NCBI RefSeq assembly: GCF_000003815.2
Contig: NC_049985.1
Span: 11,647,699 to 11,711,698 of the forward strand
Source of the DNA: Branchiostoma floridae
Lineage: Eukaryota > Chordata > Leptocardii > Amphioxiformes > Branchiostomatidae
Direction: 5' to 3'
DNA: 64,000 bases
Shown: in pieces, positions 36,242 to 49,506 of the stretch
Layout of the letters: each line of letters starts with the position of its first letter
Position numbering within the stretch: position 1 is the stretch's first letter
Notes under the pieces: model-generated
Told to the model about the DNA's origin: nothing
Seen by the model: the letters and a program-made list of their open reading frames with translations, nothing else
Database searches by the model: none
Program-made: the position numbers and the translations under genes

Positions 36242-37420
36242 TGCACCTTTTGGCCTAGATTCAGCTCAGACAGACATTTCCCACAGAGCGAGAGACTGGA
36301 GCTCGTCCAAAGGCCAATGTTATCCGTATTTGGAAAGGAGAACTGAGCTGTGTCCGCGGTTTCAGTAGTGAGTATGGGGACAGGAGGCGCTTAAGGGTTA
36401 GTAGGGTAGCTTCAGAATCTGTAAATGTTGTCAGCAAAAACTTCATTAGAGCTTGGTTTAAAAATTACAAAACAACCGCAGTGTCACGATCTTCAGAAGC
36501 AAGTGAATGCTACAGGATCCAAAGATAACGGTAACATTGAATGCGGTTGTTGTGGCTTTTCAAGGTTGTACTTGTGACTAAAAATAGATTATCTCAGTTA
36601 TCTTATCTTTGGCATTCTATGTATCTACAGATGGAGGGAGAGAGAGAGATCAGCTAACAATTAAGTCTGTAAAAGATAAGAAGTCTTCAACAGGTGGCTA
36701 AACAGTACAATTTAGAGTTGTAGAGAACACCTTAAAATATCATTTCAACAACTATAAGAAATACGTTTAGATGCAAGCAATGAAGGAATGTAAGTTGATC
36801 TTAATTGATCTCATCCCAAGAGTCATATTTTTCTTTCAGTATTCTTTGTAGTCTTGTACTGTATATTTTCCAAGTTTTACTCAATGATATGTATTGTCCA
36901 GTGTTGTATATGCTGTGTTCCACCTTTTCCTAAGGTATGTTACAGCCAAACTTCTGGTTTCTAACATGACGAAGGGCTGACAGGACCATATAAACACTGT
37001 ACTCTGCTGAAGTTCACTGAACACTGGCCAACAAGTTTTCCAAAAGGACACAAGAAATGAAAATACTACCACGATACCATTTATATACATAAAAAACAAT
37101 TCAAACACATTATACAATGTACAAATGTATTACAACAAAATCTCAACAGGTTGTTTTCCTGTTTTTTCTTGAAAAACAAAAGATACACGAGGCCTGATAT
37201 GTCTGCTCAACATTTTCATCAGGTTTGTGAAATGTTTACATTCCAAAGATCAAGTGATGAACTGGTCTTCTCAGTCTTAGCCCTCTTGGTGGGAATTTTC
37301 TGCAAAGTTTACTTTCCAGGAGCTTTGTTTACTAAAGGTGTTGTTTACGTTTACTCTGTGATGTTTCTCTGTGTTTACCCATGTTTTCTGTATCTGTAGG
37401 TTGGGAAGAATAAAACAAAC

Positions 37421-40400
37421 ATGGCGGGCAGCCAAGAAGGAGGGTATCCCCCTGCGCATGCACTGACCGACAGCGAAGTTCGGTTTCTAGTCGCGACGAT
37501 CCAAGGTGACCATACCGATGTAAGAACTGCCCTCCAGAACAGAGGTGATGTGGACGTCACATGCACCGACACTATGGGCAGAAATGCACTCTTACTAGCA
37601 GTGCAAAATGGACATATCAACATAGTGAAGACTCTCCTTCAGACCGATGAATGTGAATTATTGCACCTGGAGGAAGCTCTTTTAGTCGCAGTTGCCAAAA
37701 ACGATCTTCGCATTGTGGATGTGTTGGTAAAAGCAGTGTACGATGACCGCTTGGATGACGATGATGATGAAGAAGATCGAAGAATATCAAGAGCGTCAAA
37801 CTCCCAGTTTCCGGAGGAAATGACAGCGACGATGTTAGCGGCACAGTTGGACAGAACTGAAATCCTGAACATCCTCGTAACACGGGGACTACGGGTGCCC
37901 AACCCACACGACTACCTGTGCTCGTGTCAAGTGTGTCATGACAACCGGAGCAGTGACAGTTTTGGGTACGCCAGAAGGAGGCTGAACACGTACAGAGCGC
38001 TGACGAGTCCTACGTACATCTCTCTAACGTGCAGGGATCCAATAGCACGGGCCTTTCACCTGACGGAGGAGATACGGAAGGTGACAACGGTAGAACCTGA
38101 ACACAAGGTGAGCAGAGAGGCAAAGAGCAAAACTACATGAAAATTATAATGCACACATCTCAGTATAATCCAATGAAAGTCACACTGATATATTATCTCA
38201 ACTAGACTGCGTTGACGGTATACCCTTGTTTAGCATTGACAGAATCACATCTAACGTTACATGTATACTACCTACCTACCTATGTACCTACTAGCTACTA
38301 GTATGTTAAGCAAATCCCTCTTCCACTGGAATCAGGTCACCACAATCCGTTGTATTTTCACATATGATTACAACACTGCACAGATGCACATATCTGTTTG
38401 TGTTACATGACTCAAAAGATTACACGACCATCTCACCTCTAATTCATTTATGACAGCTGAAACAACGCCGCAAAATGACAACATGGCATTTTCAATAAGC
38501 ATCATTCAAATCCCAAATTTGGGTCATTCCCTCAGACTGTCCTGAACAATTCACTGTGTCAAACCCCTAAAAGACAGGTAATAACTATCTTAGGCACATC
38601 TCTACTTATGGCTAATGGCCAGATAATGATAATATTTGAGGAGTGAAAGAGTTACCCATGTAATCATGAGTGAGATGGATGAGTTGCTAGGTTTTTCAAA
38701 CAAACGTAGACTGCTCTTTAAGTTTGTTCCAACTTTGTTTATTCATGAAAGTCAAATTGGCCTGCAGGCCGCTTTTCATTGAGGTCATGAGGGAAGAAGC
38801 AACGGTCAGACAAAGTATACACAGTTTACATCATTTAAAGTCCTGATGGGTCTTAAAAGTTTATATACACAATTTTACATCTATAGTACAACATACATAA
38901 TAGTGAGAACTGCTACAAGTTCCAGTCTGTTCATTTCGTTGGTTTCTGTTACTTTGAGAGTGTCTTAAAGGAAGCCAGACAACCTGTTTGAAGACGACCT
39001 GTTTGAAGAATGGTTCAGAAATAGTAACAGTTCCTAGAACCCCTGTCGATCAACTACAGAAATATATTCCAAATTTCTTGGCATAGAAAGCTCTTCTATC
39101 CACTATCTAGACCACCTGTTAACACTTGTCACTGACAAAGTACAATAGACCCTGCATACACTGTAACCTACAATGTTTACATAATGTCTACTGGTTACTC
39201 CTGCCTTATTGTGTAACTGGTGTTACTTTGAAACCCTCAAGATTCTTGTCCTCCCCACATTGTTCAGAATCGAAAGCACTGATGTAAAGGAATGTTGCTA
39301 TTCAATTGTACCACCTTTGTTATTGGCCTATTTTTGAGCAGCATTTTAGCAATAGACAAGAATGCACATCCCTTTTCAGGTGGTTAGTCTATTGATAAAA
39401 CGACATAAAATGTTCTCTGCAGCAAGTATCAGGTTTTTTTGAGTCACAAATAGGAAGTTATACCATCAAAGTAGAAAAAACTGCAAAGATACTAAATTGC
39501 TATTTCATGATTCTGCAAGAAAGGGTCTTCGAGCATCTGTTGTTGCATAAAAACAAATATTTTAATCATTCATGATTACTGAAAGTTCTCCTGTAAAATA
39601 TATGTAATGTTAGCATCTATTACAGGTTATAGAAAATATATAGCTTTTCCAAGGCATTAAATCATGTTTTTCAAAGTCTTTCACATTTCATCTTTTAATC
39701 TATTATAAAACTCGGTAGATTTGAAACAACTTGGCTAATGATATCAACGCTAATGCTCTGAACTCCCAACCATGTTTTCACTTGAATAACAATGATCAAC
39801 AATGTACCTTTTTCCACACACAGGAAGAATACAGGAGGATTCTGGCAAAACTGGAGACGTTTGTGACAGAGTTGTTGGACCACTGCAGGTCTAAAGATGA
39901 GATGGCAGTGACAGTGGGAGGAGGGGAGGGGGAGAAGTGGCACAAGACCTCCCCTGGGGTGGGGAGACTACAGTCCGCAGTGCAGTGCAACCAGAAGAAG
40001 GTGAGAAATCGTGTTCAAGTATTGAATTGAAAATATGAAATACATTGTATTGCACTTTTTTGGTACTTCTATTATAGAAAATGGTGATTATTTTGAGGCC
40101 ATTTGATATTGGGATTTGCAAAAAAATTCCATCAGATCTAGACATGAGATAATCAGTGTTATGAAAAAAACACCCTAAAGAGCGTTGTTTCTGAACACTT
40201 CCAATGGCATGGAAAATATCTGACCTAAACCGAACAATGCATTCACTGGTCTGCATGAAATGAGTTCTTAAAACCCATCTCAAGCTTGGACAACAAAAGG
40301 AAAAAAATGTTCCCTATCTAAAATAGGGAAAAACATGTTTGAGATTTGCCTAGGAGGAAAATGATGCAAACACGTCTTAATGTGTTATTCTAAAAACAAT

Positions 40401-43400
40401 TGTGGAAAATGGGGAAAATTTAGTTTTGCTCTGATACCTCATGCGAAAGTATAGTTAAGTAAGCCCTGAGGATAGAATAATAGACTAAAGAGATTCAAAA
40501 GATCTTTAAGTCTGGTGTACCTAAAATAGACTTAAAACTGGATTTCATAGTTTCAAACCCAATCATCTAGAGGATTTGACACGTACCTTCCTTTATGCTG
40601 AGTGGATATCATTCTTTTGTGTGGTAAACACTAAGGTAAACTGAACTTTCTAGTGTGGCAATAGTACATTGTGATAGTAGCATTTGTTGTGTACATATCA
40701 TTTGTAGTGTACATAAAAAGGCTGGGAGTTGCTTCAGATCTAAATGTAGCTTGATGTTTTCTGCATTAAAAAAAATCAATAGATTATTGTAACAAAATAA
40801 TAGATTATTGTAACAAAAAAGAAAGTAGTCCAAAGTGATTTTACTACCTTGGTTATCTGTACAGCAAAATCCTCATAAAATACTAGTATGTACAGTCTTC
40901 TTAGATCCTAGATGTCATAAGTCCTTATTTTGTGATCAGAGCTACAGTATTTTTTTTAAAATAATACACTAGCACAAAGAATTTTACACACAACATTCTT
41001 CAATGCCATCATATAACTCAGTGGAAAAAAAGTTAATGCAGACTGGTCTAATAATGAAGGGAACCACAATTGAGTGTACTTTTAGATTAGTTGTAAGAAA
41101 TACGGAACATAAAACCAAAACATTCATTTTTGATGTCTTGTTTTTCCCCAGTTTGTAGCCCATCCCCTGAGCCAGCACTGTCTGCAGCAGATGTGGCACT
41201 ACAGGTTCCCGACATGGCGGCAGCTGGGCTGGGTGCTGAAACTCCTGGTGTCAGTGGGGATAACTCTCACCTTACCTGTCCTGGCTCTGCTCTACTGGAT
41301 CATGCCTACTGGAAAGGTGAAGTAACGCTAATTCACATTTATTTGCATTGTAACTTACTAGCAGTACAAACGTACAGTACTCGAAATGATTCTTTCATCC
41401 AGGTTGCCCAGGTGGCCACCTGAGTCAAAAGCCAGGTTAATATGCCATCAATATTTCAGGTTTCTTCAGATGAGCTACTTATCCATTATCTTTTCTTTCT
41501 GTTACATGTTGCTTCTTATGTTTTATCTTATCAAGAAATAAATACAAAAACATCTGCACCTAGGTGGAGGAAAAGTAGTGTTCCAACTGCAACAACTGTG
41601 CTACCTTGTTTAAATTAAGTTGCGCCAAGCAAAAAGTGGTTGCTTTTGCAAGTGTGCAAGTGGGTATTTCAAACACTGCTAGTATATCCATTGTTTTTAA
41701 GATCAGGGTTGATGACAGTGGTATCAAACTGCAATATTTTGAAAATACATTTTGTATATTGCAATTGTCCATCGACTTGATATCCCTAAATACCCCATTT
41801 TTAGACACCAGAGATGTAGATATTCCACGGATAGAGGTGAAGTAGCATCATACAATATAATGTTAGTTAGTGTTCCGCGATTTGCTATCTGTCAATCATC
41901 GCAACTCCAGCTTAAGTAATTGCTGTGAAAAGTGAACAAAAATTGCATCGAGGGGTCTATAAGGGATGACGAATTTTTCTTTTTTTTTTCCTCACAGTTT
42001 GGGAAGTGGTTAAAAACACCTGTAGTGAAGTGCATCATGTACCTGGCTTCCTACGTGGCATTCCTCGTCTTCGTGTGCCTGGTAACGGTGGAGAAACTGA
42101 CAGCGCCCCAGCTCGATAACATGCAAGTGGCGGCGGCAGACTTCAACCTACCACAGGACTTGGTGGGCGGGGCCACGTTCTTGAGGAGACCAACATTCCC
42201 GGGGGTGGTGCAGTGGCTCATATCCATCTGGGTATTGGGTAAGATACACTTTATTTTCAAAAAGACAGCCAAACTTGTGTATAGCAATAACTCAAGGGAC
42301 TTGGAGAATGGGTGGTCACTGTAAACAGGATCGTTCCTGACCTTAGTGCTCAGGCCAATGAAGAAAAAATAAACACAAAAGAGTGAATCTTTACCAGACT
42401 AAGTATGCTTATGCTAAATCTGGGAGAATTGTTTGCCAGAGAAATTTAGCAACCACTGTAAGTATATGGTTTCATTTAGTTTCATGCAGTTAGTCTGTGT
42501 AATGTTGTTATGATCTTTGAAGCCTATTAATCCCTATCTAATAGGTGCTAAATAGAAAAGTAATCCTTTTATTGTTTTGCGAATTGACCATGTTAGACAG
42601 ACCCAGGACATGTAACAGCAAGAGTCAATGCCTACAGTGTGTCATTTGATTTATGGCTTAAATGAACTGTATAGTAAAGCTACTGCCTTTGTTCAGAAAA
42701 TGACCAGACTAATTACCTTTAAAGATAGCAACATTACACAGGCTGTCCAAGGACATGCAGACTGACTCTCATGCATGGTTAGTTTATTCACCCAATTGTG
42801 CTGAATTCTATCCATAACCCCACCCACCAAAATGTGTCAATTGAAATGTTATTATCAGCAAGTACATGGTTTTTATCACTGGTAACATATCTCTGTGAAT
42901 TTTGTATTCTCCTTAGCCTCCATAGCAGGCTCTCTGGGCCTTCTTTGTTGGTCTTTTTGGGGCTCATTACATACTTTTGCTGGACAGTTCTTTTGTACTG
43001 GGTCTCTAGGCCCATAGTACTAGGTCGCTTGTGCGGCTCTATTGGGCTCAATGATTTATGAGCCCCCCAAAAAATGGGGAAAAAAAGACCAGAGAGCCTG
43101 CTATACAGGCTATATTATCCTGCATATTCCAGCTGTTTCAAAGTCTTGATGTCATGTTCTGCACAGGTTTCCTGTGGCAGGAGGTGAAGCAGCTCTACCA
43201 CATGAGGTGGACCTGGTACTGGAAGAGCAGTCCATACAAGGTCATCGACCTGCTGTCCCTCACCCTGTACATCACACACTTTGTGCTGGTCTACGTCTTA
43301 TACTACTTCACCAGTAGGGCTGGGGACTACTTCAAAGAACAAGACAGAACCACGCTGCTGAGGAACAAAGATGCTGTGGCAACGCTGCATCTGTATCACC

Positions 43401-46400
43401 TTGTTGGAGGTATGGAGAAGTGTCAAATTTTGAAATAAACTTAAACTTATCAGCTTTGTACGACAAAAAAAGAAGAACTTGAAGATTTTTATGTTGAACT
43501 TACAACCTTGTTCAGTTTACAGACCCAATTACTTTGGACACATGAACTTAAGTAGTGTGTTAAGTAACAGCTTAAATGTAATTCATTAATAAGAAAACAG
43601 TGGAAGGTCAAAATACCAATTTAGCCAACCGAGATACCTTAAGTTTTACATAATATCATCTTTTTTCTAGATCGACCTCAATGGAACTCAGGTGATCCAG
43701 TCTTTGTGGCTGAATCCCTGTTTGCCTTTGCAAATGTTCTGTCTTTCCTACGGCTCGGGGAATTCCTGGTCCTCAACAACTCGTTTGGTGCTCTGTCCAT
43801 CACAGTAGGTAAGGCACCGTTCTCAATAAGTTCTAAATTAAAATGTAGGAAGTTTACAGTATTATTCTTTCACTAAAATGTGCAATTTCTTTTCATGTCA
43901 AAATGCATTTATAGAAACTTTTCTTCCACTGTTCCCTAAATTGTAGAATTTAAAAATCAATGTCTTGAATTGTTTGCTTTACAGAGCGGTGCATACCAGT
44001 GATAGTGAAGTTCCTTCTGATGCTACTTTTGATTGCTGTCGGTTTCCTCTTTGCCATCTTCAACCTGTATTTCCTGTACAGTGGGAACATCCACATCACA
44101 AGGTGAGTTAAATAACGTTTGTTCACCTGTACCTGCGGGGTAACCTATGACAGTTCTCTTTAAGACAGGGTATTTGGGGATCTACACGATGACACAGACC
44201 AACCATTCCCCTTCCTGTTCTTTGTTCTATTCCTGGTAAAAGACATATCCCTCAGGCAGATTTACATGTCGGTAGATGTCATTTACCTGTTAAGGGTCAG
44301 TTTGCTGTCCCAATAGTTACGAAGCTCACAAACCTTTTGTTTTTGCAGCCTGGACAGGGCCTTCTCTTCCCTGCTCCAGATAGTGACCGGGTCTCCCACC
44401 AACATCCTGGTGGTCTCCTCAGAGAGTTCTGCTGAAGTGACAGGTTGGCTGCTTTACGGTGCCTATTACATCATCGTTGTCATCGCTGTCTTCAGTCTGA
44501 TCGCTGTGATCTTCAATCATGCAACCTGTAGTGATAATAAGGTAAAATATGAGAGAAAAAAGATCAAAACATAACATGTTTTCAAATATTGCAGGTAACA
44601 TTTTCTGTGACGGCAATAAGTTTTCCTAAACAAAGTAGCTACTCCTTTTGTTTGTGCCTTTAATTTAGACTTGAAAAAGGCTTTTCATGGGGGTTGGGAA
44701 TCCATATTAGGGACCACTAAAAAGTGGCCAAAATGACGAAAACATCCTTATGCATAAAATGGTAACTTGTACAACTTTGACCATGCATTGTAATGCTTTA
44801 TATGAAAATCATTACAGGGAGATTACAAGACCCAGCTGAAGTTTGCCCAGGCAAAGGTGTACTTGTCCTTTATCCAGAGGGGAACGCTCCCTCCCCCCCT
44901 GAACCTGGTCCCCACCCCCAAGTCTGTGTGGTACGCTGCACTGGCTGTCTACAGGCACTTATGCTGCTGTTGCAATAAAAGGAAGGTAAGAATATCAAAA
45001 TCAAATTGTTTAATAGATAGTAATCTCATAGGCAATTAAATTGTTTTGAATTGTATTAGGTTTATGTTGAAAATTAACCTTACCACATCAAGGAGGTTTT
45101 CTACTCTCCAAGCAGAGGTTTAGCTGCGGCTGTTTTTTTTCACACGTGTTTGGGTGTTTTTATCAGGCTTTCTATTTTGTATTGTCTTCGTTATGTCTCG
45201 TGGCCAAACACAATAAAAACACTTAAAAACAGCCGGAGCCAATGCTCTGCTTGGAGAGTGATGAATTCAATTGCAATTTTGGTGCAAAATTTTCCCTAAT
45301 TGCTACAATTTTTCTTATGTTCATTGATAATGTTGAGAGGTAATACTCATTACAAGTCTTGGGCTGCTTTGACCATTCATCTTAAAGCTTATACGAAATG
45401 AAATCTCATCTTTGTTTCACATTATATTTGATATTTTCTGAAAACATTGAAGCTATGTTTAAATGAATTGTCTAATAGAACATTATGAAAATTGTTGATG
45501 TATGTAGTTGTATCATCCGATGTCTAACATCACTATAATTTGTTCAGACCCAGGAGATGTCAGGTGCTGATGTGGAGATTGGTGAGGAGATCACAGAAAA
45601 CCTACCTGGGCAGTCAGACAGAGCTCAGCAAGTAAGATTCAGTACAGTGATAGAGAGGATAGCTTTGCAAATAGCACAAGAAATATCTAATAAATGTTTA
45701 TGTCAGCAAGAATCAACAGGGAGAAAACAAATGATGTTATTAGACACAGCAAGTTGTTGACTGACATAATTTGAGTATGCATCTTGAAAATATTTCTCTT
45801 CCTTCCAAATCAACTAACTGTATGTGCAAAATCTTCTTTTTAAGTCTGAACAGACCAAATATATTATATTAGAAGATAGGGTGTGTATATGACATGATTT
45901 ATTCGCAACCAATGAGTGGCAAAGCCAGTATTTAAAGAAGATGGAGCTTGCTTGTTTTTGTACCAACTGTGTTCTCTCTGAATGTTTTGCCTTATCAGAT
46001 TGCCCAGCAGCGTGTTATACAGCGGTATCTCATCTCATCTACAAAGCAGCGGATGGACTGGGACTGGGGTGAGTAGTTGTACATGTTACGACTGCAAATT
46101 AATCAAATTCAAGATAAATAGTTCAATTGGGGACAATTGAACTAGCAGGAAAATGAGAAAATGATTTTGCACAAGAGGTTTGAGATGAAAGCATGCAGAA
46201 TGGAAGATTATACTTGAGTGGTAATAGGAAAAAGAATACTGAGTAGTTACACTGAAAAGGTGACCATGATAACTGCACCATGTCGTATGTAAGGTATTCT
46301 ATGACTTTTGTTTGACCTGAGTTACATGTAGACAATCAAAACTGGCTAAGAAGACTACTCAGGAGACTGACAAAACCTGGTCTATGTGGACAGGTAGTTG

Positions 46401-48328
46401 CTATTGACAGGAGTCTCGATGCTTGAATCAGTAGCAAAAATTAATCTAAGGAACTAAAATGTGGGCACATTGGCCAGGTGGCAATTATTGATTCACCTCA
46501 CCTCACCTCACCGGTCCCATAGTCTCACCGGCCGTAGGGGCAGCAATGCCATCAACATTTGTATTGAATGCATAATTATACATAAAATGCATAAAATCTT
46601 ACTTCCAGAAGACGACGATACCGAATGGCTGCACTTGTCGTACAAAGATGGCCGCCACCCCAGGAAGTCGCACAGTCTGACGGCGCTTGTGGAGCGACAG
46701 TTTGAGCACATGGTGCGTAACCAGCACGAGGTGTTCGGGAACATGCTGGGACACCTGGAGCAGATGACTGGAGCTCTGAGGGGCATCCTGTCTCACCTGC
46801 AGGTCAGTTCAGGTCACTGGTGCGAAAACGAGAACATACAAGGGAAAGTATGCTTGAAATCAAATTTTATAATACTGGTACATTTCAATGTTTTACATGC
46901 TGCACTGTCCTTTATATGGCAAAGTTTTATGAAACTTAATTGTTTCTCAGTCCTTTGGAATCAATGAGATAAAAGTTAGAGCTTAACAGTTATAAGAGAA
47001 AAAAACAGGCATGAAGGGAAGGATTTTATGGAAAGAAGTGAATGGTTACACAAAATTTGTTTCCACAAGAAAGTTGGCAGAAAAAATGAAGGATAGCAAA
47101 GATGATTTGGTATCAATAGTGAGATACCATATATGATGATCATCCTTGCTGGTATTTGTGTGGCACCTTCAGGACATTGGTACCAGAACAGATGAATTAC
47201 TAAATCACACAAGAAAAGACTTTAAAAACAAGGAAGATTGACAAAAATGTCCTGTGGTAGCCTTGAAAACCAGACCACAGCCCAATCTCTATCTCTATGT
47301 GTGGGGAAAATGATATTTTTTAGATCGGGCTGGGGCATACTGCCACATTTTCAAGTTTAAAAGAAGTTGCATATTTTTCAAGGTTATTTTTCAAGCTGTT
47401 TAGTGCCTCTTTAGGTTAAAGCATTGTCTGACAATATTCCTCATCCCTGCAGGTGGTGGAAAGTGAAGTGAAAGAGAGTTCAGACACCTTGAAGAAGAAG
47501 TCCACCATGCTGAAGCTGACCAGTTCACTCCTGTTTGGTGCTCAGCCACACAGCGATAACGGTACGCAGACTGACGCCATGCCGCATCACGTAGATCAGG
47601 GGATCCAGGCAGAGATTGTGACTCCTAGTCCGCAGTCAAGCCGACAGCATGAAAGTGCGAGTAGCCGGATGCGGCGGAAACAGGGCCGTTCACAGACCAG
47701 TTCCGTGAACTCTCCCACAGGTAGCAGCTCCAATGCCTCCCTTTCCCCAAGTGCAACATCGGGTAAGAGAGGGCTGGACCTCTTGTTGCCGCTCGATACA
47801 GTGACAGCTGAAGACCTACAGATGATAAAACAGCTACAGGAGGCAAGGAGAGGAGGCACCATGCCATCTAACCAACCAAAGAAGAGTAAAAACTCGCTGG
47901 CCACTGTTCGCAAGCTTGGACAGCTGACAAAAGCTCCTTCTGATGACCGTATGAATGGCCCAAGCCTCGATGGTGATGTCTTAAACGACATCAGCTACCT
48001 GACTGACCCTGGGTTTGTCCCAGGGAAGTCTAAGAGTACTCACAATAAAGAATCAAGCCTTAGGAGAAACAAAGCTCCACAACAAAGCAGTGTGTCTTCA
48101 AGCAAAGGGAGTACAGGGAGGCTGTCTCCAGGCATGGGTATTTTGAATGCCATCTCCAGGAAACTCAGTTCTGCAAAAGACAGAAGAAGACCTGCACAAG
48201 ACTATGTGATAAGTAACGTACAGCAGAGGCCTGGGGTGGCGGGTGGCATGGTTTCTACCAGGATAGATGATTCTGTGTTTGACAGTGAGTCCAGGAACTC
48301 CGACACCTCCGATGAGTACATCATCTAA
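37421..48328 (+). CDS. TRPC-like cation channel (13 coding exons)
   Basis: A plasma-membrane non-selective/calcium channel subunit of the canonical TRP class. Exons: 37421-38107, 39824-40000, 41152-41316, 41998-42238, 43167-43409, 43671-43808, 43985-44102, 44349-44541, 44818-44985, 45548-45631, 45999-46068, 46609-46802, 47453-48328. All have AG/GT edges and stay in frame; total 1117 residues. N-terminal ankyrin repeats (NALLLAVQNGHINIVKTLL) precede the TRPC-specific TRP_2 region (PHDYLCSCQVC, LTSPTYISL). Then come KFVAHP, S1-S6 (about residues 320-645) and the TRP segment with LPPPLNLVPTPKS. A CIRB-like RVIQRYL and a large Ser-rich last exon follow. The usual LFW pore motif is not present (SSLLQIVTGS at that position) and the TRP box is LKFAQAK instead of EWKFAR. 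An acceptor at 37398-37399 suggests an upstream 5' UTR exon, perhaps ending at the donor near 35724. Confidence 0.9.
38737..38793. repeat. Dispersed repeat fragment (tttattcatgaa family), copy A
   Basis: Shares tttattcatgaa, aggccgcttttcattga and gaggtcatgagg, in the same order and spacing, with 58872-58937. It lies in TRPC intron 1. Confidence 0.65.
40759..40820. repeat. Short tandem duplication
   Basis: The unit atagattattgtaacaaaa is present twice in a row, in the TRPC intron after the exon at 39824-40000. Confidence 0.8.
42914..43112. mobile_element. Inverted-repeat element, TAGCCT...AGGCTA, 9-bp TSD
   Basis: The ends 42914-42937 and 43089-43112 are inverted copies (22 of 24), beginning tagcct and sharing atagcaggctctctgg. 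The flanks are tattctcct (42905-42913) and tattatcct (43113-43121), a 9-bp duplication with one mismatch. The same terminal hexamer and duplication size as 716-1148 suggest one transposase source. It lies in a TRPC intron, ending 54 bp before the exon at 43167. Confidence 0.82.
45103..45259. mobile_element. Short palindromic MITE-like element (157 bp)
   Basis: The ends begin actctccaagcagag and pair with the inverse at 45245-45259; the next block, cggctgttttt, also pairs. There is no coding capacity. It lies in the TRPC intron between 44985 and 45548. A single-ended fragment of the same sequence is at 34746-34762. Confidence 0.75.
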
Positions 48329-49506
48329 ACATAGAACACTTGAGAAATATTGAAGAATCTTTTAAGAATTTGAAATTGCAAAGATAATACATTTTCTCCA
48401 GTGTATGAGAATTTCTATAGCCTGCCCTTTTTGGTAAGCAATATTGTACATGGTTAATGAATACTAATCTAGAGGATCATAATTCTTAAGAGATGTTTCT
48501 TAGGGCGTATCTATTAATATAATCTGGCTTGCCAAGATTCTGTGATAGAAATTTTTGGGAATTATAATATGATTTTGAACACCCAATAGCCAGCAATTAA
48601 AAAAATACTATGTATAGATGAGTTACTCCTTTCTACCTCAAACTTAGCAGATGTCCATTGTACAAGTAAAATGCATGGTGTAGGGAATAGTTTTCATATT
48701 CTCTAAAGGTTAATATATGTTAGATTGTTGTGTAATATTGTCAGATTTATGTTAGTCAAATAATATGTTAGATGGTAGGGAATGAATGATGTATTGACTG
48801 TTATAATTGTATGTTCAATTAATTCTCTGTAACACACTTTGACATTTCTAGAGTATATAGAAAATGTTGACTGTATTACATAGATCTTCAAAAGTTAATG
48901 AAGATATCTGTACAAAACTTGATTGCAAAGCGAGGTAGTATCATATGTTCAGGCTTCACAATGTTAGACTTATTCTCTATGAGACTCTTTAAGACTATGG
49001 CATTGTATTATATTTATTGTAAACATAATATCCATTTTATTAGGTCACTGTTACTGTGTCAAAGGGAGATTGCTGTTGAACACATTATGTTATATGCAGG
49101 ATTGGTTGGTTGCATCTCTACAACGATGTGTTTGTATGTAATGCCACAGCTGCCATGTTGGTCGGTTGAAGTTGGAAGGGTTAGATCTATAATAATATGC
49201 TTTGCCATAATTATGTGACCGAACATTGTCATTGTAATGTAATTACCAAGGACTGGGTGGGTAAACAACAACTGTTGTGGTCTACATCAAGTAATATTGG
49301 TTGCTGTGGTCTGTTGTGATGATATTTGTTGGACAATACTTGGAATATGGTTTGAAATGTGCCTTACCTAGTACTACAAACTACAATGGTAGTATGTAAA
49401 TGTTGGTTTGTGGCACACAAATGTTTTGTGCATGGTCTGAAACTAACTTTTTATTCTGATACTAAGAATATCTTATATTCCAATTTGTACTGGTTTGTCC
49501 AATAAA
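48329..49506 (+). other. TRPC-like 3' UTR (inferred)
   Basis: AT-rich non-coding sequence from the stop codon to an AATAAA at 49501-49506, which is the likely polyadenylation signal. No other gene is seen in it. Confidence 0.55.
49501..49506 (+). terminator. Probable TRPC-like polyadenylation signal
   Basis: AATAAA about 1.17 kb after the stop codon. It lies in the short gap between this gene and the convergent Mastermind-like gene. Confidence 0.5.
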
